Positions 19,389 to 28,192 of a DNA stretch of 37,112 nucleotides are shown here, piece after piece. A program made the translations under genes and the position numbers. How positions within the stretch are numbered: position 1 is the stretch's first letter; the number at the start of each line of letters is the position of its first letter. The notes under the pieces are model-generated. The model was not told the DNA's origin and did not search any database. It worked only from the letters and a program-made list of their open reading frames with translations. The DNA comes from a virus: positions 1 through 37,112 of the IMG/VR virus record IMGVR_UViG_3300034158_000064; one strand, written 5' to 3'.

Positions 19389-21823
19389 GATGCCCTCCCC
19401 AGTGAGCGATAACCCACCTGCGGGCTGACCGTCAGCCCCGGTTGGTTGGTTTGCGCAGGATCAGCCCGCATGCCTGCAGGTGCGTTTTCAAAGCGCACAA
19501 TCATCGACCCTTTCAGGTCTGTACCTTGCGTGGCGGCCGTCTGCTGAACCAGCGACCCACGGCGCTCAGGCAAGCTACCCGCCGTCGCCTCAGGACGAAC
19601 CAAAGGACTCACCGGACGGGTGCCCGCCGACACCTTGAGCAAAGCGGCTTGCGCCTCCGGGCTCACGGTCAGGAACGAAGGTGTTGGGCTTTCGGCCTCT
19701 GGCAGCAAGGCGTTAGCCGGTGGCCTTGGCACGGGCAAAAATGGCTTCACCCCCTCCGGCTGCATCTGCAGTACAGCCTTCACACTTTGCGACTGTTCCG
19801 GCAGTACAGCCTTCACGCTTGGCGGCGGGCCCGGCAGTACAGCCTTCACACTTGGCGGCTGAGCCGGCAGCTTCGGCAGCGACTTCGACGCTTCAAGCGC
19901 TTGACTGGTCTCAGCCGGAAGCGATGGAGGCCGCACCAACTGCAGGGCCGGCGCACGAGCCAAAGCGCCCGCACCGTCATTGGCTGGAGACCGTAACAAG
20001 CTGGCTACCTGGGTAGCTTGCGGCAACAGCTCCGGCATAGGCGCAATCGGCTTAACCAACTGCCCGGGCGCCGGCTGGCCTTCCTCGTTACGTGCCTTTT
20101 GGGCATCAGCCCAGCCCTTGACCTTGCTGGACGCGGCTTTAATGACGCCCTCGCCATCCGAGGTAAACCCAAGAAAACTCATCATCGGTTCAATGAAGGG
20201 CTTCAAGTCGGCCCACAAGCCTTTGAAAAACGCCGTGATTGGCTCCCAGTGCTTAATAACCAGGCCCAAAGGAGACCAATCAAATGCCGTCTTCATAAAA
20301 TCAAAGAACGGCACTGACAGCGCTTGTACAAGCTCCCATATGGAACCAAACAACTCCGTGAGCGGGCCCCAGTTCTCTTGAATCAGCGGGATAGGCGTCC
20401 ACTGAAACGCGCCTTTAAGCCAGCTCCAGACCGCCATAGCGGGCACCCGGATACGGCTCCAAACCTTCTCAAAGAAAGGCGCAACCAAAGACCAGTTCGC
20501 AATCAGAATGCCTGCAGTAATGGCAATCGCCCGAACGACCAGACCAATAGGGCTCATCGTAGATACTGCGTTCATCAACGTAAGTGCGGCAGTAGCCCCA
20601 GCAGTAGCCAGGCGCAGCACAGTGAACCCTACAGCGGCACCAATTAGGCCTTTGATCAGCACCGGGTTAGCGCCGGCAAATGCGCTAACCTCGCTCACTA
20701 GAGGGCCCACAAGTGCCAAGAAGTCATTCAAAGGCGGCAACAGCACAGACCCGACCGTAATCCCCAGTCGGGTTACACGGTTCTGCATAAGCTGCAGGGC
20801 GTTTTGCGTGGTCGCCGCTCGCGCGGTGTACTCGGCCTGCATAGAGCCGGCAAACTTCCCGGCCTTGCCAACTCCCTGGAAATTCGTTTGCAGCGTGTCA
20901 AGACTAGTCAGCAACGGCGCAATAGCCCCTACCGATTCCTTGCCAAACAAGTTTGTAAGCACAGCGGCTTGCTTGCTTTTTTCTACCTTTGCCAAGGTCT
21001 TTAAAACGCGGTTTATCGTCCCCTCACTGTCGGTTTGCATGCCCTTTGAAATTTCGTTGGCATCCAAACGCAGCGCCTTGAACGCCTCCTTTTGCGCCTT
21101 GGTCGCGGCGGTACCGGCCGCAAGTGTCAGCATAAAGTTTTTGATGCCGGTCGCGGCCACGTCCTGGCTGATACCCACGCCTGCCAGAGCCGAACCCATT
21201 GCCGCCAGCTGGCCCGCGTTAACCCCGGCCACTTCGCCCAGGGGGCCGATAGCAGTCACAATCGCAGAGATTTGCGCAGTGCTGGCCGCCCCCGTGTTGC
21301 CCAAGTAGTTGATCTTGTCCGCAAGAGCAACCACCTCTTCTTGGTTCATGTGGAACGCTGTGCGCCACTTCGCCATCATTTCGCCCGACTGCGCGGCGGT
21401 TTGATCAAAGGCGACGCCCATTTTTACCGCGTCTTCGGCAAACTTATTCAGCTCTTCCCGAGCAATGCCCGACTGACCACCGGCCGCGACGATTTGAGCA
21501 ATACCCTCGGCCGCCATCGGCAAACGTTCGGACAAGTCCAAAACGTCATCACCCATAGCCTTGAACTGTTCCGGCGTGTCGAAGTTAACAACCTTCTTCA
21601 CGTCGGCCATGGCACTTTCAAACTTAATGGCAGCCTGGGCACCCATAACAAAGGGGGCCGCAATGGCCCCCCCTTGTAACGCATCCATGAACGTGATTTT
21701 GCCAAGGCCCGAACTATTCAATTGCTTGCGCAAATTGGCCGCGTTCTTACGGACCCCACTCAATACCGGCGACAACTTGTCGACGCCGGTAATGAGCGCT
21801 TTAAGCTGGAACTTATCCGCCAT
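19385..21823 (-). CDS. Tail tape measure protein, 812 aa
   Basis: Sets tail length and fills the tube. Residues about 60-350 match the TP901-type core (GDDVLDLSERLPMAAEGIAQIVAAGGQSG, LGNTGAASTAQISAIVTAIGPLGEVAGV, LFGKESVGAIAPLL). Residues about 390-450 include membrane-like segments (LIKGLIGAAVGFTVL, TMSPIGLVVRAIAITAGILIANWSLV). Residues about 650-700 have an 11-residue Pro-rich repeat (PPSVKAVLPG). A helical start is followed by a disordered end. At 812 aa a tail of roughly 120 nm is suggested by the usual 1.5 Å per residue rule; this is an estimate. Confidence 0.93.
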   Translation of the reverse strand: MADKFQLKALITGVDKLSPVLSGVRKNAANLRKQLNSSGLGKITFMDALQGGAIAAPFVMGAQAAIKFESAMADVKKVVNFDTPEQFKAMGDDVLDLSERLPMAAEGIAQIVAAGGQSGIAREELNKFAEDAVKMGVAFDQTAAQSGEMMAKWRTAFHMNQEEVVALADKINYLGNTGAASTAQISAIVTAIGPLGEVAGVNAGQLAAMGSALAGVGISQDVAATGIKNFMLTLAAGTAATKAQKEAFKALRLDANEISKGMQTDSEGTINRVLKTLAKVEKSKQAAVLTNLFGKESVGAIAPLLTSLDTLQTNFQGVGKAGKFAGSMQAEYTARAATTQNALQLMQNRVTRLGITVGSVLLPPLNDFLALVGPLVSEVSAFAGANPVLIKGLIGAAVGFTVLRLATAGATAALTLMNAVSTMSPIGLVVRAIAITAGILIANWSLVAPFFEKVWSRIRVPAMAVWSWLKGAFQWTPIPLIQENWGPLTELFGSIWELVQALSVPFFDFMKTAFDWSPLGLVIKHWEPITAFFKGLWADLKPFIEPMMSFLGFTSDGEGVIKAASSKVKGWADAQKARNEEGQPAPGQLVKPIAPMPELLPQATQVASLLRSPANDGAGALARAPALQLVRPPSLPAETSQALEASKSLPKLPAQPPSVKAVLPGPPPSVKAVLPEQSQSVKAVLQMQPEGVKPFLPVPRPPANALLPEAESPTPSFLTVSPEAQAALLKVSAGTRPVSPLVRPEATAGSLPERRGSLVQQTAATQGTDLKGSMIVRFENAPAGMRADPAQTNQPGLTVSPQVGYRSLGRAS
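19768..19866. repeat. 33-bp tandem repeats in the tape measure gene
   Basis: GCAGTACAGCCTTCACRCTT occurs at 19768, 19801 and 19834, every 33 bp, encoding the 11-residue unit with SVKAVLP; a fourth, degenerate unit follows (GVKPFLP). Such repeats can change copy number by slippage and alter the disordered end of the protein. Confidence 0.8.
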
Positions 21824-22252
21824 GCTCGCCCCCTACTAACGCCTGTATGCGATGGGCGTTTTCTTCACTCTCGAAAAGAACGTCTAAGCGCCATTCCTTG
21901 ACCTGTTCCGGGTTAGATTTCCAGTACCAGGCCAAGTCATAAGCCAGCTCTATCAGCTCTCCGATTGAGGCGAAGCGGCAGCCATGAAAAAACCCGCGAT
22001 CATCCAGGCCAAAGCGTTGAGGTCCGACAGGTCCAGCTGGTTAACCGAGCTGGGCGGAATAGCGGCGCACACGGCGATATATTTGGTAGCGACATCGAGG
22101 TCGAGTGTTACGGCTTCGTCCTTGTCGATTTTGTAAGGCAGCGCTTTGATGTTGCGGCAGTCCTGCACCGTTGGACGGCGAATTTCCAACGTCGACAAAC
22201 TTTCGCCGTGCGCCTGAATTGGGCTGCTCAGTGTGTGAGTAGTGGTGCTCAT
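21813..22252 (-). CDS. Tail assembly chaperone, -1 frameshift long form (Mu gp41'-like), 146 aa
   Basis: Ribosomes that slip at T TTT TTC (21986-21992) continue in the -1 frame and add about 57 residues (HGCRFASIGELIELAYDLAWYWKSNPEQV ... NAHRIQALVGG), stopping at 21813 inside the tape-measure start. This is the G/GT pattern of tail chaperones that load the tape measure protein. The extension is strongly coding-like and has no start of its own. Upstream part identical to the short form. Confidence 0.85.
21953..22252 (-). CDS. Tail assembly chaperone, short form (Mu gp41-like), 99 aa
   Basis: Zero-frame product of the frameshift gene. Residues about 21-95 (LEIRRPTVQDCRNIKALPYKIDKDEAV, YIAVCAAIPPSSVNQLDLSDLNALAWMIAGFF) match the Mu gp41/phage tail assembly chaperone family. 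It lies between tube and tape measure, the usual place. A few bases overlap the tube gene stop (22252). Confidence 0.88.
   Translation of the reverse strand: MSTTTHTLSSPIQAHGESLSTLEIRRPTVQDCRNIKALPYKIDKDEAVTLDLDVATKYIAVCAAIPPSSVNQLDLSDLNALAWMIAGFFMAAASPQSES
21986..21992 (-). other. Programmed -1 frameshift site T TTT TTC
   Basis: The heptamer is in the correct frame (GGT TTT TTC) near the end of the short chaperone gene, and the -1 frame is open into the tape-measure start. It fits the X XXY YYZ rule. Confidence 0.85.
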
Positions 22253-22599
22253 TATTGCCAGTCTCCTGAAATACCTTCGAAGTTGAGCGAAACCTTTGCG
22301 TCGTCGCCGGTAACGTTCACGTCATCAACCAGATACGCGCCCGACAGCACGTAGCTGCTGCCGTCCTTGAACTCAGCCGTCACCGTCATATTGGTACCGT
22401 TCCCCAGCTTGTTCATTGGAAAACCAGGGGTTTTAACCGCATCGACCTTGAGGAATGGCGTGCGGTCCTCTTCCTTGAAATAACCCTTAACGATGGTTTC
22501 CCGCTTAACCTTGGTAAGCGGCGCCTCCACACCACCGCTGATAACCAACTGCTCGCCATCGACTTTGATGTAGCAGGTGCCTGCGACTTTCTGACCCAT
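22252..22599 (-). CDS. Tail tube protein (Mu gpM-like), 115 aa
   Basis: Inner tube of the contractile tail. MGQKVAGTCYIKVDGEQLVISGGVEAPLTKVKRETIVKG is the standard start of this family, and SYVLSGAYLVDDVNVTGDDAKVSLNFEGISG the typical end. The ATG at 22599 with GGGAG 8 bases upstream is preferred over an in-frame GTG at 22614. A terminator-like hairpin separates it from the sheath gene. Confidence 0.93.
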   Translation of the reverse strand: MGQKVAGTCYIKVDGEQLVISGGVEAPLTKVKRETIVKGYFKEEDRTPFLKVDAVKTPGFPMNKLGNGTNMTVTAEFKDGSSYVLSGAYLVDDVNVTGDDAKVSLNFEGISGDWQ

Positions 22600-22614
22600 G
22601 AATGGGGCTCCCAC

Positions 22615-22638
22615 AAAAAAGCCCGCACGGGGCGGGCT
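22615..22638 (-). terminator. Terminator/attenuator between sheath and tube genes
   Basis: On the minus strand AGCCCGC / GCGGGCT (7 bp with a 5-base loop) is followed by TTTTTT. It lies inside the tail operon, so it probably reduces or processes transcripts, or is read through by an antiterminated polymerase. Confidence 0.75.
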
Positions 22639-22656
22639 GGGGTGAATAGGTAAGGG

Positions 22657-24156
22657 TTACGCCGCGTCTGGGTACTGCAGGCGGAATTGGTACAACAGCG
22701 CGAACACTCGCAACTGATTAACCAGGTCCGGCGGAAACAGCACATTGAGGCGGTTCGGATTATTGGGGTCTCGCTCGACTACCAAATGCTCCTTAAACAA
22801 CTCCATGTTTTCAACTTGGCCGGCGCGCTCCAGCTCGCCATAGGCCGCCACCAGTTCACCGCGGATAACAATCGGCGTGACGATGGCCTGACCGGGGCCG
22901 AAGCTCGTACCGTCATTTGCCAACTTGCTACGGCCGTACTTGCTGGTGATTCGCCCTTGAAGGTTACGAATAACATGGGCCGACTGGTGCAGCGGCTCGC
23001 TGTCGAGATACGAATCGTCAACCTGGCCGAATGCGTTGCGCTGATAGGTCGTAATGCCTCGCTGAATGCGATACGCGCCGCCTTCGTAGTAGGCCGTCGC
23101 AATGCCATTGCTCAGCAGAGATTGCCGCTCTGTTAGCATAAAGCGATCACTTGCGCCCGCCGGGTCAATGCCTGGCAGCGTGCCGGTTTGCGTGGGTCGC
23201 CCTGGGTCCGCACTGATAAACACCGCAGAACGGGCCGCATATTGCGCCGCGACTTCCCAGGAAGGCTGGGGAATGCCACGTTCAAACCCGTGCAGGGTCA
23301 TATGCGGGTCATTGCGCAAACGACCAGCGGCCACCAGCTCACCCACCGTGCCGCGCTTGGCGGTGTAAACATGACCGTACAGCTGTTTCGCCCAGGACCA
23401 GCGACCAACCGAATCATCCATGGTGTTTTTCCAGGCGTCCAGGGTCTCTGGATCGCTCCAGGGCTGACAAATGAACTCAAAAGGCTCATCGCCCAGGGCT
23501 GCCAGCGCTACGGCCATATCAGGGCTACCAACGCCCCCTGTCATCTGGCCCGCAACCAAGGTCAGACCGGCAGGCGCTTCCTCGCCATTGGTACGACCAA
23601 GGCGGTTGAACTCCAGCCGAATATCATTACCCAGGACGCCTTTAAATTTTGCGGTCAGCGTGACAACACCTGCAGTCGCCGCCGCCGTCACCGGCAGGCC
23701 ATCGGCAGCGTTAACGCTGGACACTACGGCAGCGGCCACAGCTTCGACCGACATGGCGGCCGTTACGGTGGTGCGAACCCGCTTACCCGCCACATACAGA
23801 TTTACCAGACCAGGTGCCGAAGGGGTGCCCGTTACCGTAACGGTACCTTTGGCGGCTGTGCCCTCGGCCACTGTCAGAGGCAAGCACCAGACCTCGCCCG
23901 CAATGTCGACCGTGCGGTGTTGCGCGTACATAGCGGCCAGGACCGAACCAGCACCACCAATAGCCACCGCCTCGGCGGGCCGGGATACCAGCACCAGGCG
24001 GCCAACCTCGGGACTGTCTACCCCGTCATTGACCTGACCAACGATCAGGCGGCGCAGCGCGGCGCCGCCGTTGCTGTTAGCCATCGAGTTATCAACCTCG
24101 GCGTAGAACAGCGGCACACGCAGATCAGAAGGAATATTGCTAAAACTTACGCTCAT
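22657..24156 (-). CDS. Tail sheath protein (Mu gpL-like), 499 aa
   Basis: Contractile sheath around the tube. The N-terminus MSVSFSNIPSDLRVPLFYAEVDNSMAN is typical of Mu-like sheaths, and the C-terminal domain (YQRNAFGQVDDSYLDSEPLHQSAHVIRNLQGRITSKYGRSKLANDG) is the conserved sheath core; middle domain variable. Length as in Mu. Overlaps DUF2635 by four bases. A 13-bp palindrome copy is at 23830-23842. Confidence 0.95.
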   Translation of the reverse strand: MSVSFSNIPSDLRVPLFYAEVDNSMANSNGGAALRRLIVGQVNDGVDSPEVGRLVLVSRPAEAVAIGGAGSVLAAMYAQHRTVDIAGEVWCLPLTVAEGTAAKGTVTVTGTPSAPGLVNLYVAGKRVRTTVTAAMSVEAVAAAVVSSVNAADGLPVTAAATAGVVTLTAKFKGVLGNDIRLEFNRLGRTNGEEAPAGLTLVAGQMTGGVGSPDMAVALAALGDEPFEFICQPWSDPETLDAWKNTMDDSVGRWSWAKQLYGHVYTAKRGTVGELVAAGRLRNDPHMTLHGFERGIPQPSWEVAAQYAARSAVFISADPGRPTQTGTLPGIDPAGASDRFMLTERQSLLSNGIATAYYEGGAYRIQRGITTYQRNAFGQVDDSYLDSEPLHQSAHVIRNLQGRITSKYGRSKLANDGTSFGPGQAIVTPIVIRGELVAAYGELERAGQVENMELFKEHLVVERDPNNPNRLNVLFPPDLVNQLRVFALLYQFRLQYPDAA

Positions 24157-24371
24157 GCCTTGGCTCCTTTCACTTGCTTAGGTTCAACAACAATGGCGGG
24201 GGCTGGCTCTGGAACAACGTCTTTCACGATCACCGCATCACCATCGTTAAGGCGACGTTGCCACCAGGCATTAAGCGTCACCGGCTCGCCAGCAACAGGC
24301 AGCAGCGCGCCGCCCTTTTCCGGCATGGGGCAAGCACGCCCCGGGGCCGGCTTTAGGAAAATCTGTTTCAT
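24153..24371 (-). CDS. DUF2635 protein (Mu gp38-like), 72 aa
   Basis: KQIFLKPAPGRACPMPEKGGALLPVAGEPVTLNAWWQRRLNDGDAVI is the DUF2635 signature. In Mu-like tail clusters this small gene always precedes the sheath gene; its role in the tail is not known. It overlaps both neighbours, showing translational coupling. Confidence 0.9.
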   Translation of the reverse strand: MKQIFLKPAPGRACPMPEKGGALLPVAGEPVTLNAWWQRRLNDGDAVIVKDVVPEPAPAIVVEPKQVKGAKA

Positions 24372-24964
24372 TGGGAAAAGTCCTTACGGGTGTGAAACTC
24401 AATGCGACCATCAGGCCCGGTCGGGGAAACGCCCTTGTCGACCAAGGGGTCGATAAAGTCGAAGTTCATGTTGACGCCCTCCAGATTAGGAAGGCCGTTA
24501 AGTGACCATTCTTGCCAGGTTTCCGGGCGTCCCTTTCCCGCTTGAAGCAAGCGGCCAAGTTGGAACTCAGCGACAAATCGGTAACGAAAAACCACCCGGT
24601 CCCGATCCATCACCAGTAACGCGCCGCTTTCGTACTCCAGCCACCCGGAATCATCACCAGGGGAAAATCCCACCAGGGCGCGAAACAGGTTCGCCCGGAC
24701 AACGTGCAGCTGATCCGCCGCGAGCTGCCCGCGCTCATCCGTGTTTTTGAGCACCACGCACACGTCAATTCCGTCACGCACGGTCTGCGTGATTACGTTT
24801 TGATTTTCCGGCGGGTCCGCTTCGTCAATGGTGGGAATCACAAACGCGGCCGGCACGTCGACCAGGGCGCTGGCCTTGGTCGGGTCCCAATCCAAAGCCC
24901 CCGCAACCGCCTTGAAGCCAGTGCAATAGGTGCGCAAATGCGCAACGATTGGGCTAATAAGCAT
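24368..24964 (-). CDS. Tail terminator-like protein (Mu gp37-like), 198 aa
   Basis: The N-terminus (ISPIVAHLRTYCTGFKAVAGALDW, ALVDVPAAFVIPTIDEA) and the motif FRYRFVAEFQLGRLLQAG fit the phage Gp37/Gp68-type family at this place in Mu-like tail clusters, between head-tail proteins and DUF2635. Such proteins cap the tail tube and join it to the head. The last third (residues 150-198) is less conserved. Forty bases separate it from the upstream gene. Confidence 0.75.
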   Translation of the reverse strand: MLISPIVAHLRTYCTGFKAVAGALDWDPTKASALVDVPAAFVIPTIDEADPPENQNVITQTVRDGIDVCVVLKNTDERGQLAADQLHVVRANLFRALVGFSPGDDSGWLEYESGALLVMDRDRVVFRYRFVAEFQLGRLLQAGKGRPETWQEWSLNGLPNLEGVNMNFDFIDPLVDKGVSPTGPDGRIEFHTRKDFSQ

Positions 24965-25004
24965 CGCTGTTACTCGTTCAAATGTGAGGTATGCGCTTAC
25001 AACG

Positions 25005-25526
25005 TCAGCTCAAAGCGTCCGCAAAAGCAGCTTGGAGAATGCGCTGAACCCCTGACTGTGAATCCTGCAGGGCATCGCTCATGTAGTTGTCACGCGGTTT
25101 AATCCGCCAGGCGCTTTGCCGGCGGGATTCCTCCAGCGCTTGCCGCTGACCACGGGCGCGGCGGCCACTCTTGCCATGCCCCTGCCCAGGCGCTACAGCC
25201 CCAATCCTGGCGCCCTTGCGCACCCCGTAATGCAGATACGCCGGGTAAAAGGCCTTCATGTCGCTGGTCATCCTGGGCGCAATGCGTACCAAGAACCCCG
25301 AACGCGAAACCTTGTAATTGATTGACTGCAGCGTGGCTCCCGTTCGATTGACCGGATAGCCAGCCTGCCCCTTCCCTAGCGCCAAATTCATCTGCGCATG
25401 CTGGGTAACGAGCTTGCCCGCCTTTCGCATACCGCCGCGAACCTTGGTTTTGTTGAAGGCGTCACGCTCATAGCTGTCAAAGCCCTCAACATGCACATAG
25501 CCATCAACTGAAACCGAATTGGCCAT
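25005..25526 (-). CDS. HK97 gp10-like head-tail joining protein, 173 aa
   Basis: The start MANSVSVDGYVHVEG is chosen as the first ATG inside the previous gene's end; an upstream TTG would overlap more. It has the usual parts: GGMRKAGKLVTQHAQMNLA, the 'TGATLQSINYKV' strand and YPAYLHYGVRKG. This family connects head and tail. The region about 115-140 is very basic (HGKSGRRARGQRQALEESRRQ), perhaps a DNA-contact loop. Confidence 0.8.
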   Translation of the reverse strand: MANSVSVDGYVHVEGFDSYERDAFNKTKVRGGMRKAGKLVTQHAQMNLALGKGQAGYPVNRTGATLQSINYKVSRSGFLVRIAPRMTSDMKAFYPAYLHYGVRKGARIGAVAPGQGHGKSGRRARGQRQALEESRRQSAWRIKPRDNYMSDALQDSQSGVQRILQAAFADALS

Positions 25527-25884
25527 CGCCTTCCCCCGCTGCCTGGGCGTCCTTGCGCTGCAGTTCCTCAACTTCTACCACTGACCAGATTTTACGGCCG
25601 CGCATGCTGGTCGGGCGCTTCACACGAAACACCCGGCCAGCCTCAACAAGCTCATGCCCACCGTCCAAGTTGGGCAAGAATCGGAAATAAATCCGGTGCG
25701 TAATGGTGTTCCCGGTTTGCACAGTGCCTTGATAGGTTGCGGTGCCCAAAGGCTCGATCTTGGCCCAGCGCTTCGCCACATGGGAAAACTCAGCCTCAAG
25801 CCCAGGACCGTCACGCTGCGCCTTATCAACGCGTCGCCGAACTACCAGGCGGTGCGTCAATTCGCCGGTTTCTGGCTCTTTCAT
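25504..25884 (-). CDS. Head-tail adaptor / head closure protein (phage_H_T_join type), 126 aa
   Basis: The pattern LTHRLVVRRRV, WAKIEPLGTATYQGTVQTGNTITHRIYFRF ... RVFRVKRPTSMRGRKIWSVVEVEEL is that of head closure proteins (SPP1 gp16/HK97 family). The ATG at 25884, with GGTGGA upstream, overlaps the stop of the connector gene in ATGA. Confidence 0.85.
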   Translation of the reverse strand: MKEPETGELTHRLVVRRRVDKAQRDGPGLEAEFSHVAKRWAKIEPLGTATYQGTVQTGNTITHRIYFRFLPNLDGGHELVEAGRVFRVKRPTSMRGRKIWSVVEVEELQRKDAQAAGEGDGQFGFS

Positions 25885-26264
25885 ATGGATATCCACCGAT
25901 AAGGACCAACCAGCGCATCAAACGCCAGAGGCAACGCTTTAGCACCAACGGCGCCCGATTCCGTGACAGGCTCGCGGTTTCGGTACCAGTGCGCGACCAG
26001 CATCAATGCTGCCAAACGCACATCATCCGTTACGGGTAACGCATTTTCTGGAGCGTTAGCGGGCAACAGGCTGCGCAAGTAGTCCTCATCCGCGCCGGCA
26101 TCTGGCGGCGCATCCTCTGGCAAAACCACCTGAATAAGCTTGCGCCCGGTCGAAGTTTCAACCATGCGCCAAGCGGCGCGCCCGTAAAGCATGAGCGCCG
26201 TGTCTTCTTCGGTTTCGTCCAGCTCCAGGCGGCAATGTGCTTTGATTTGCTCAATCGTCAGCAT
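25881..26264 (-). CDS. Head-tail connector protein (HK97 gp6-like), 127 aa
   Basis: MLTIEQIKAHCRLELDETEEDTALMLYGRAAWRMVETSTGRKL is the classical start of the phage_connect/gp6 family, ending VRLAALMLVAHWYRNREPVTE. It forms the ring under the portal. Starts further upstream cross a GC-rich hairpin (26275-26295) and are rejected. Next upstream is the capsid gene. A palindrome copy is at 26028-26041. Confidence 0.9.
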   Translation of the reverse strand: MLTIEQIKAHCRLELDETEEDTALMLYGRAAWRMVETSTGRKLIQVVLPEDAPPDAGADEDYLRSLLPANAPENALPVTDDVRLAALMLVAHWYRNREPVTESGAVGAKALPLAFDALVGPYRWISI

Positions 26265-26302
26265 AAACACACAGGGGCCGCTTGCACGGCCCCGCTCCAG
26301 GC

Positions 26303-27550
26303 TTAACCGGCGGCGGCCGTGCCCTTGCCCTGTAGTGCTTTGATGGCTGCAGTATCCTGCAGGACGATACCGAAGCGCAGGAAGGCCAAGAAGCCGACCT
26401 GGCCGTATTCGGCATAACGCTCGACCAGACGTTTCAGGGTCAGGCTGCGCACGGCACGCAAAATCAGCTCGTTGAAGTCGCCGGCAAACATAAACTTTTT
26501 GCCCGCCGCAATATCGGCAATTGCTTGGTCGATAACGTATTGCTGTTTCAGGATGGTCGCCGGGCGGTCGCTGTCGATCCCTGGCAGCCACAGCGGGCGG
26601 TTATTGCCGTCAACCATTTCTTCCATGGCCTGACAAGTCTTGTCGTTGAAGGCCAGACGGAACTTAGGGGCCGCACGATAGGCAGGATCAACCGAGTGGA
26701 TCAGGCCGTTGACTTCCTGCCAGGTGAATTTGGTTGCACTGGCCGTCACGCTACCCACGCTCACAGCTGCTTCCAGACCTTTAGGCTGGGCAGGCGCACT
26801 ATCCGTCTCCGCTGCCCCAGTGCCTTGCACGATCAGGCGGTTACGGGTGCGACCACAGCGCTTGCTGATACGGCCGGCCAGGAAGGCTTCCATGTCGATA
26901 CCGGAATCCTGCAGCAGTTGTTCAGAGACGCGGATGATTTTCGAACTAATGGTGTGAGAGCCCAGGGTACCCATACCAAACTCAACATCCTTTTCGCCGG
27001 TCTGCTTGTTCTCGCCGATCAACTCGCCCTCTTCTTCAGCGCCGTTGCTCACCGCCCAGGCAATAGGTGCGCCGTTGTCGGTGGGGAGCAAATGACACAC
27101 GGACGCGATACCGCCGTAGGTGTTCAACGCTTCAATTACCCGCGCCTGCAGCGTGGTCGGAACAGTAAAGCCGCCCGCTTCATTTGGGTTAGTGCCCTGA
27201 GCGCGCATGGCAAATACTGCAGAACGTTGCTCAGCGGTCAGCTGCTCAGTGCCACGGCGCAAGAACGCATCGAAGGCGCTGCGCTGCTCGGCCTCCTGAC
27301 CCGTCAGCTCTTGCTGAGGCTGCTGGCCGTGGTTGCCGTTACGGGCGCGCTCTTCGACAAAGGACTGATCATTTTCGCGCAACTCTTCCTCGCGCTCGAT
27401 CTTATCCTTCAAGGCTTTGAGGTCGACTTTCATCGCTTCCCATTTGGCACGAACTTCGCCGTTCCACGCCTCATCCCCTGTACTTTCGTGCAGGTTGCGC
27501 ATTTCGGCGGACTTTTGGGCGTACAGCTCTTTCAGTTGTTGCAGTGTCAT
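26303..27550 (-). CDS. Major capsid protein, HK97 fold, 415 aa
   Basis: Residues about 1-105 are a charged coiled-coil scaffold (delta domain, TLQQLKELYAQKSAEMRNL ... KALKDKIEREEELRENDQ), which the protease should remove. The mature part starts near AQGTNPNEAGGFTVPTTLQARVIEAL and shows the P-domain and A-domain blocks SSKIIRVSEQLLQDSGIDMEAFLA and CQAMEEMVDGNNRPLWLP. The gene order portal-protease-capsid is standard. The Lys/Asn pair for HK97-type cross-links was not established. Confidence 0.93.
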   Translation of the reverse strand: MTLQQLKELYAQKSAEMRNLHESTGDEAWNGEVRAKWEAMKVDLKALKDKIEREEELRENDQSFVEERARNGNHGQQPQQELTGQEAEQRSAFDAFLRRGTEQLTAEQRSAVFAMRAQGTNPNEAGGFTVPTTLQARVIEALNTYGGIASVCHLLPTDNGAPIAWAVSNGAEEEGELIGENKQTGEKDVEFGMGTLGSHTISSKIIRVSEQLLQDSGIDMEAFLAGRISKRCGRTRNRLIVQGTGAAETDSAPAQPKGLEAAVSVGSVTASATKFTWQEVNGLIHSVDPAYRAAPKFRLAFNDKTCQAMEEMVDGNNRPLWLPGIDSDRPATILKQQYVIDQAIADIAAGKKFMFAGDFNELILRAVRSLTLKRLVERYAEYGQVGFLAFLRFGIVLQDTAAIKALQGKGTAAAG

Positions 27551-27565
27551 AAATCCCCCAAGGGC

Positions 27566-28189
27566 TTAAAGGTCGTTCAAATCAAGCAGGCGCTCTCGGG
27601 CGTCACGCTCAAACTGAGCGCGACCCTCAAGGCCTTCGTTTTTCGCCTGTTTCCAGGCGTCCAGGGAGCGCTGTGCAGCGCTTGAATCGGGATAGGCCGG
27701 GAATGACACCGGACCCACGTCGCGCAGCTCGGCGATCTTGTAGATCGTCCGCACTACCACGCCGTCTTCTTCGTGCCAGGTGTCGCCGCCTGGGGCTACA
27801 CGCATGGCGAAGCTGCTACCGCTCATGTCGCCGCGCTTAAGCGGCTCGACAACGAGGTCACGAATGGTTTGCGTGTTCGGTGTATCAATCTCATAGGCCA
27901 GGCCACGCTGGTCTACCGAGAGGCGCAACGTGCCGCTGACCGTGCGCCCCAACAGATAGTTGGGGTCATGGTTGAACAGCCCCCGCACGTCCTGGGTCAG
28001 CACATCATCGAATGCCCCTGGGGCGATCAGCTCGACAAAGAAGCCCCCCAGCAAATCGCTACGCTGGTTGAAAACCGCGCCGTAGCCGGCAATGCGCGGC
28101 GACGCATTTTGCTCGCCGCCCTCTTCCACCGGGACAGCACGAAGCTCGCAGTGCTGCGCGGGCAGCATGCGTTTTTCAAAATCACTCAT
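27566..28189 (-). CDS. Prohead maturation protease, HK97 gp4-like (S78), 207 aa
   Basis: Cleaves the capsid delta domain. FNHDPNYLLGRTVSGTLRL contains the catalytic His (about residue 74), and MSGSSFAMRV the catalytic Ser (about 125). The preceding GYGAVFNQRSDLLGGFFVELIAPGAFDDVL is the family's N-terminal motif. It lies directly between portal and capsid. Confidence 0.93.
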   Translation of the reverse strand: MSDFEKRMLPAQHCELRAVPVEEGGEQNASPRIAGYGAVFNQRSDLLGGFFVELIAPGAFDDVLTQDVRGLFNHDPNYLLGRTVSGTLRLSVDQRGLAYEIDTPNTQTIRDLVVEPLKRGDMSGSSFAMRVAPGGDTWHEEDGVVVRTIYKIAELRDVGPVSFPAYPDSSAAQRSLDAWKQAKNEGLEGRAQFERDARERLLDLNDL

Positions 28190-28192
28190 GGG

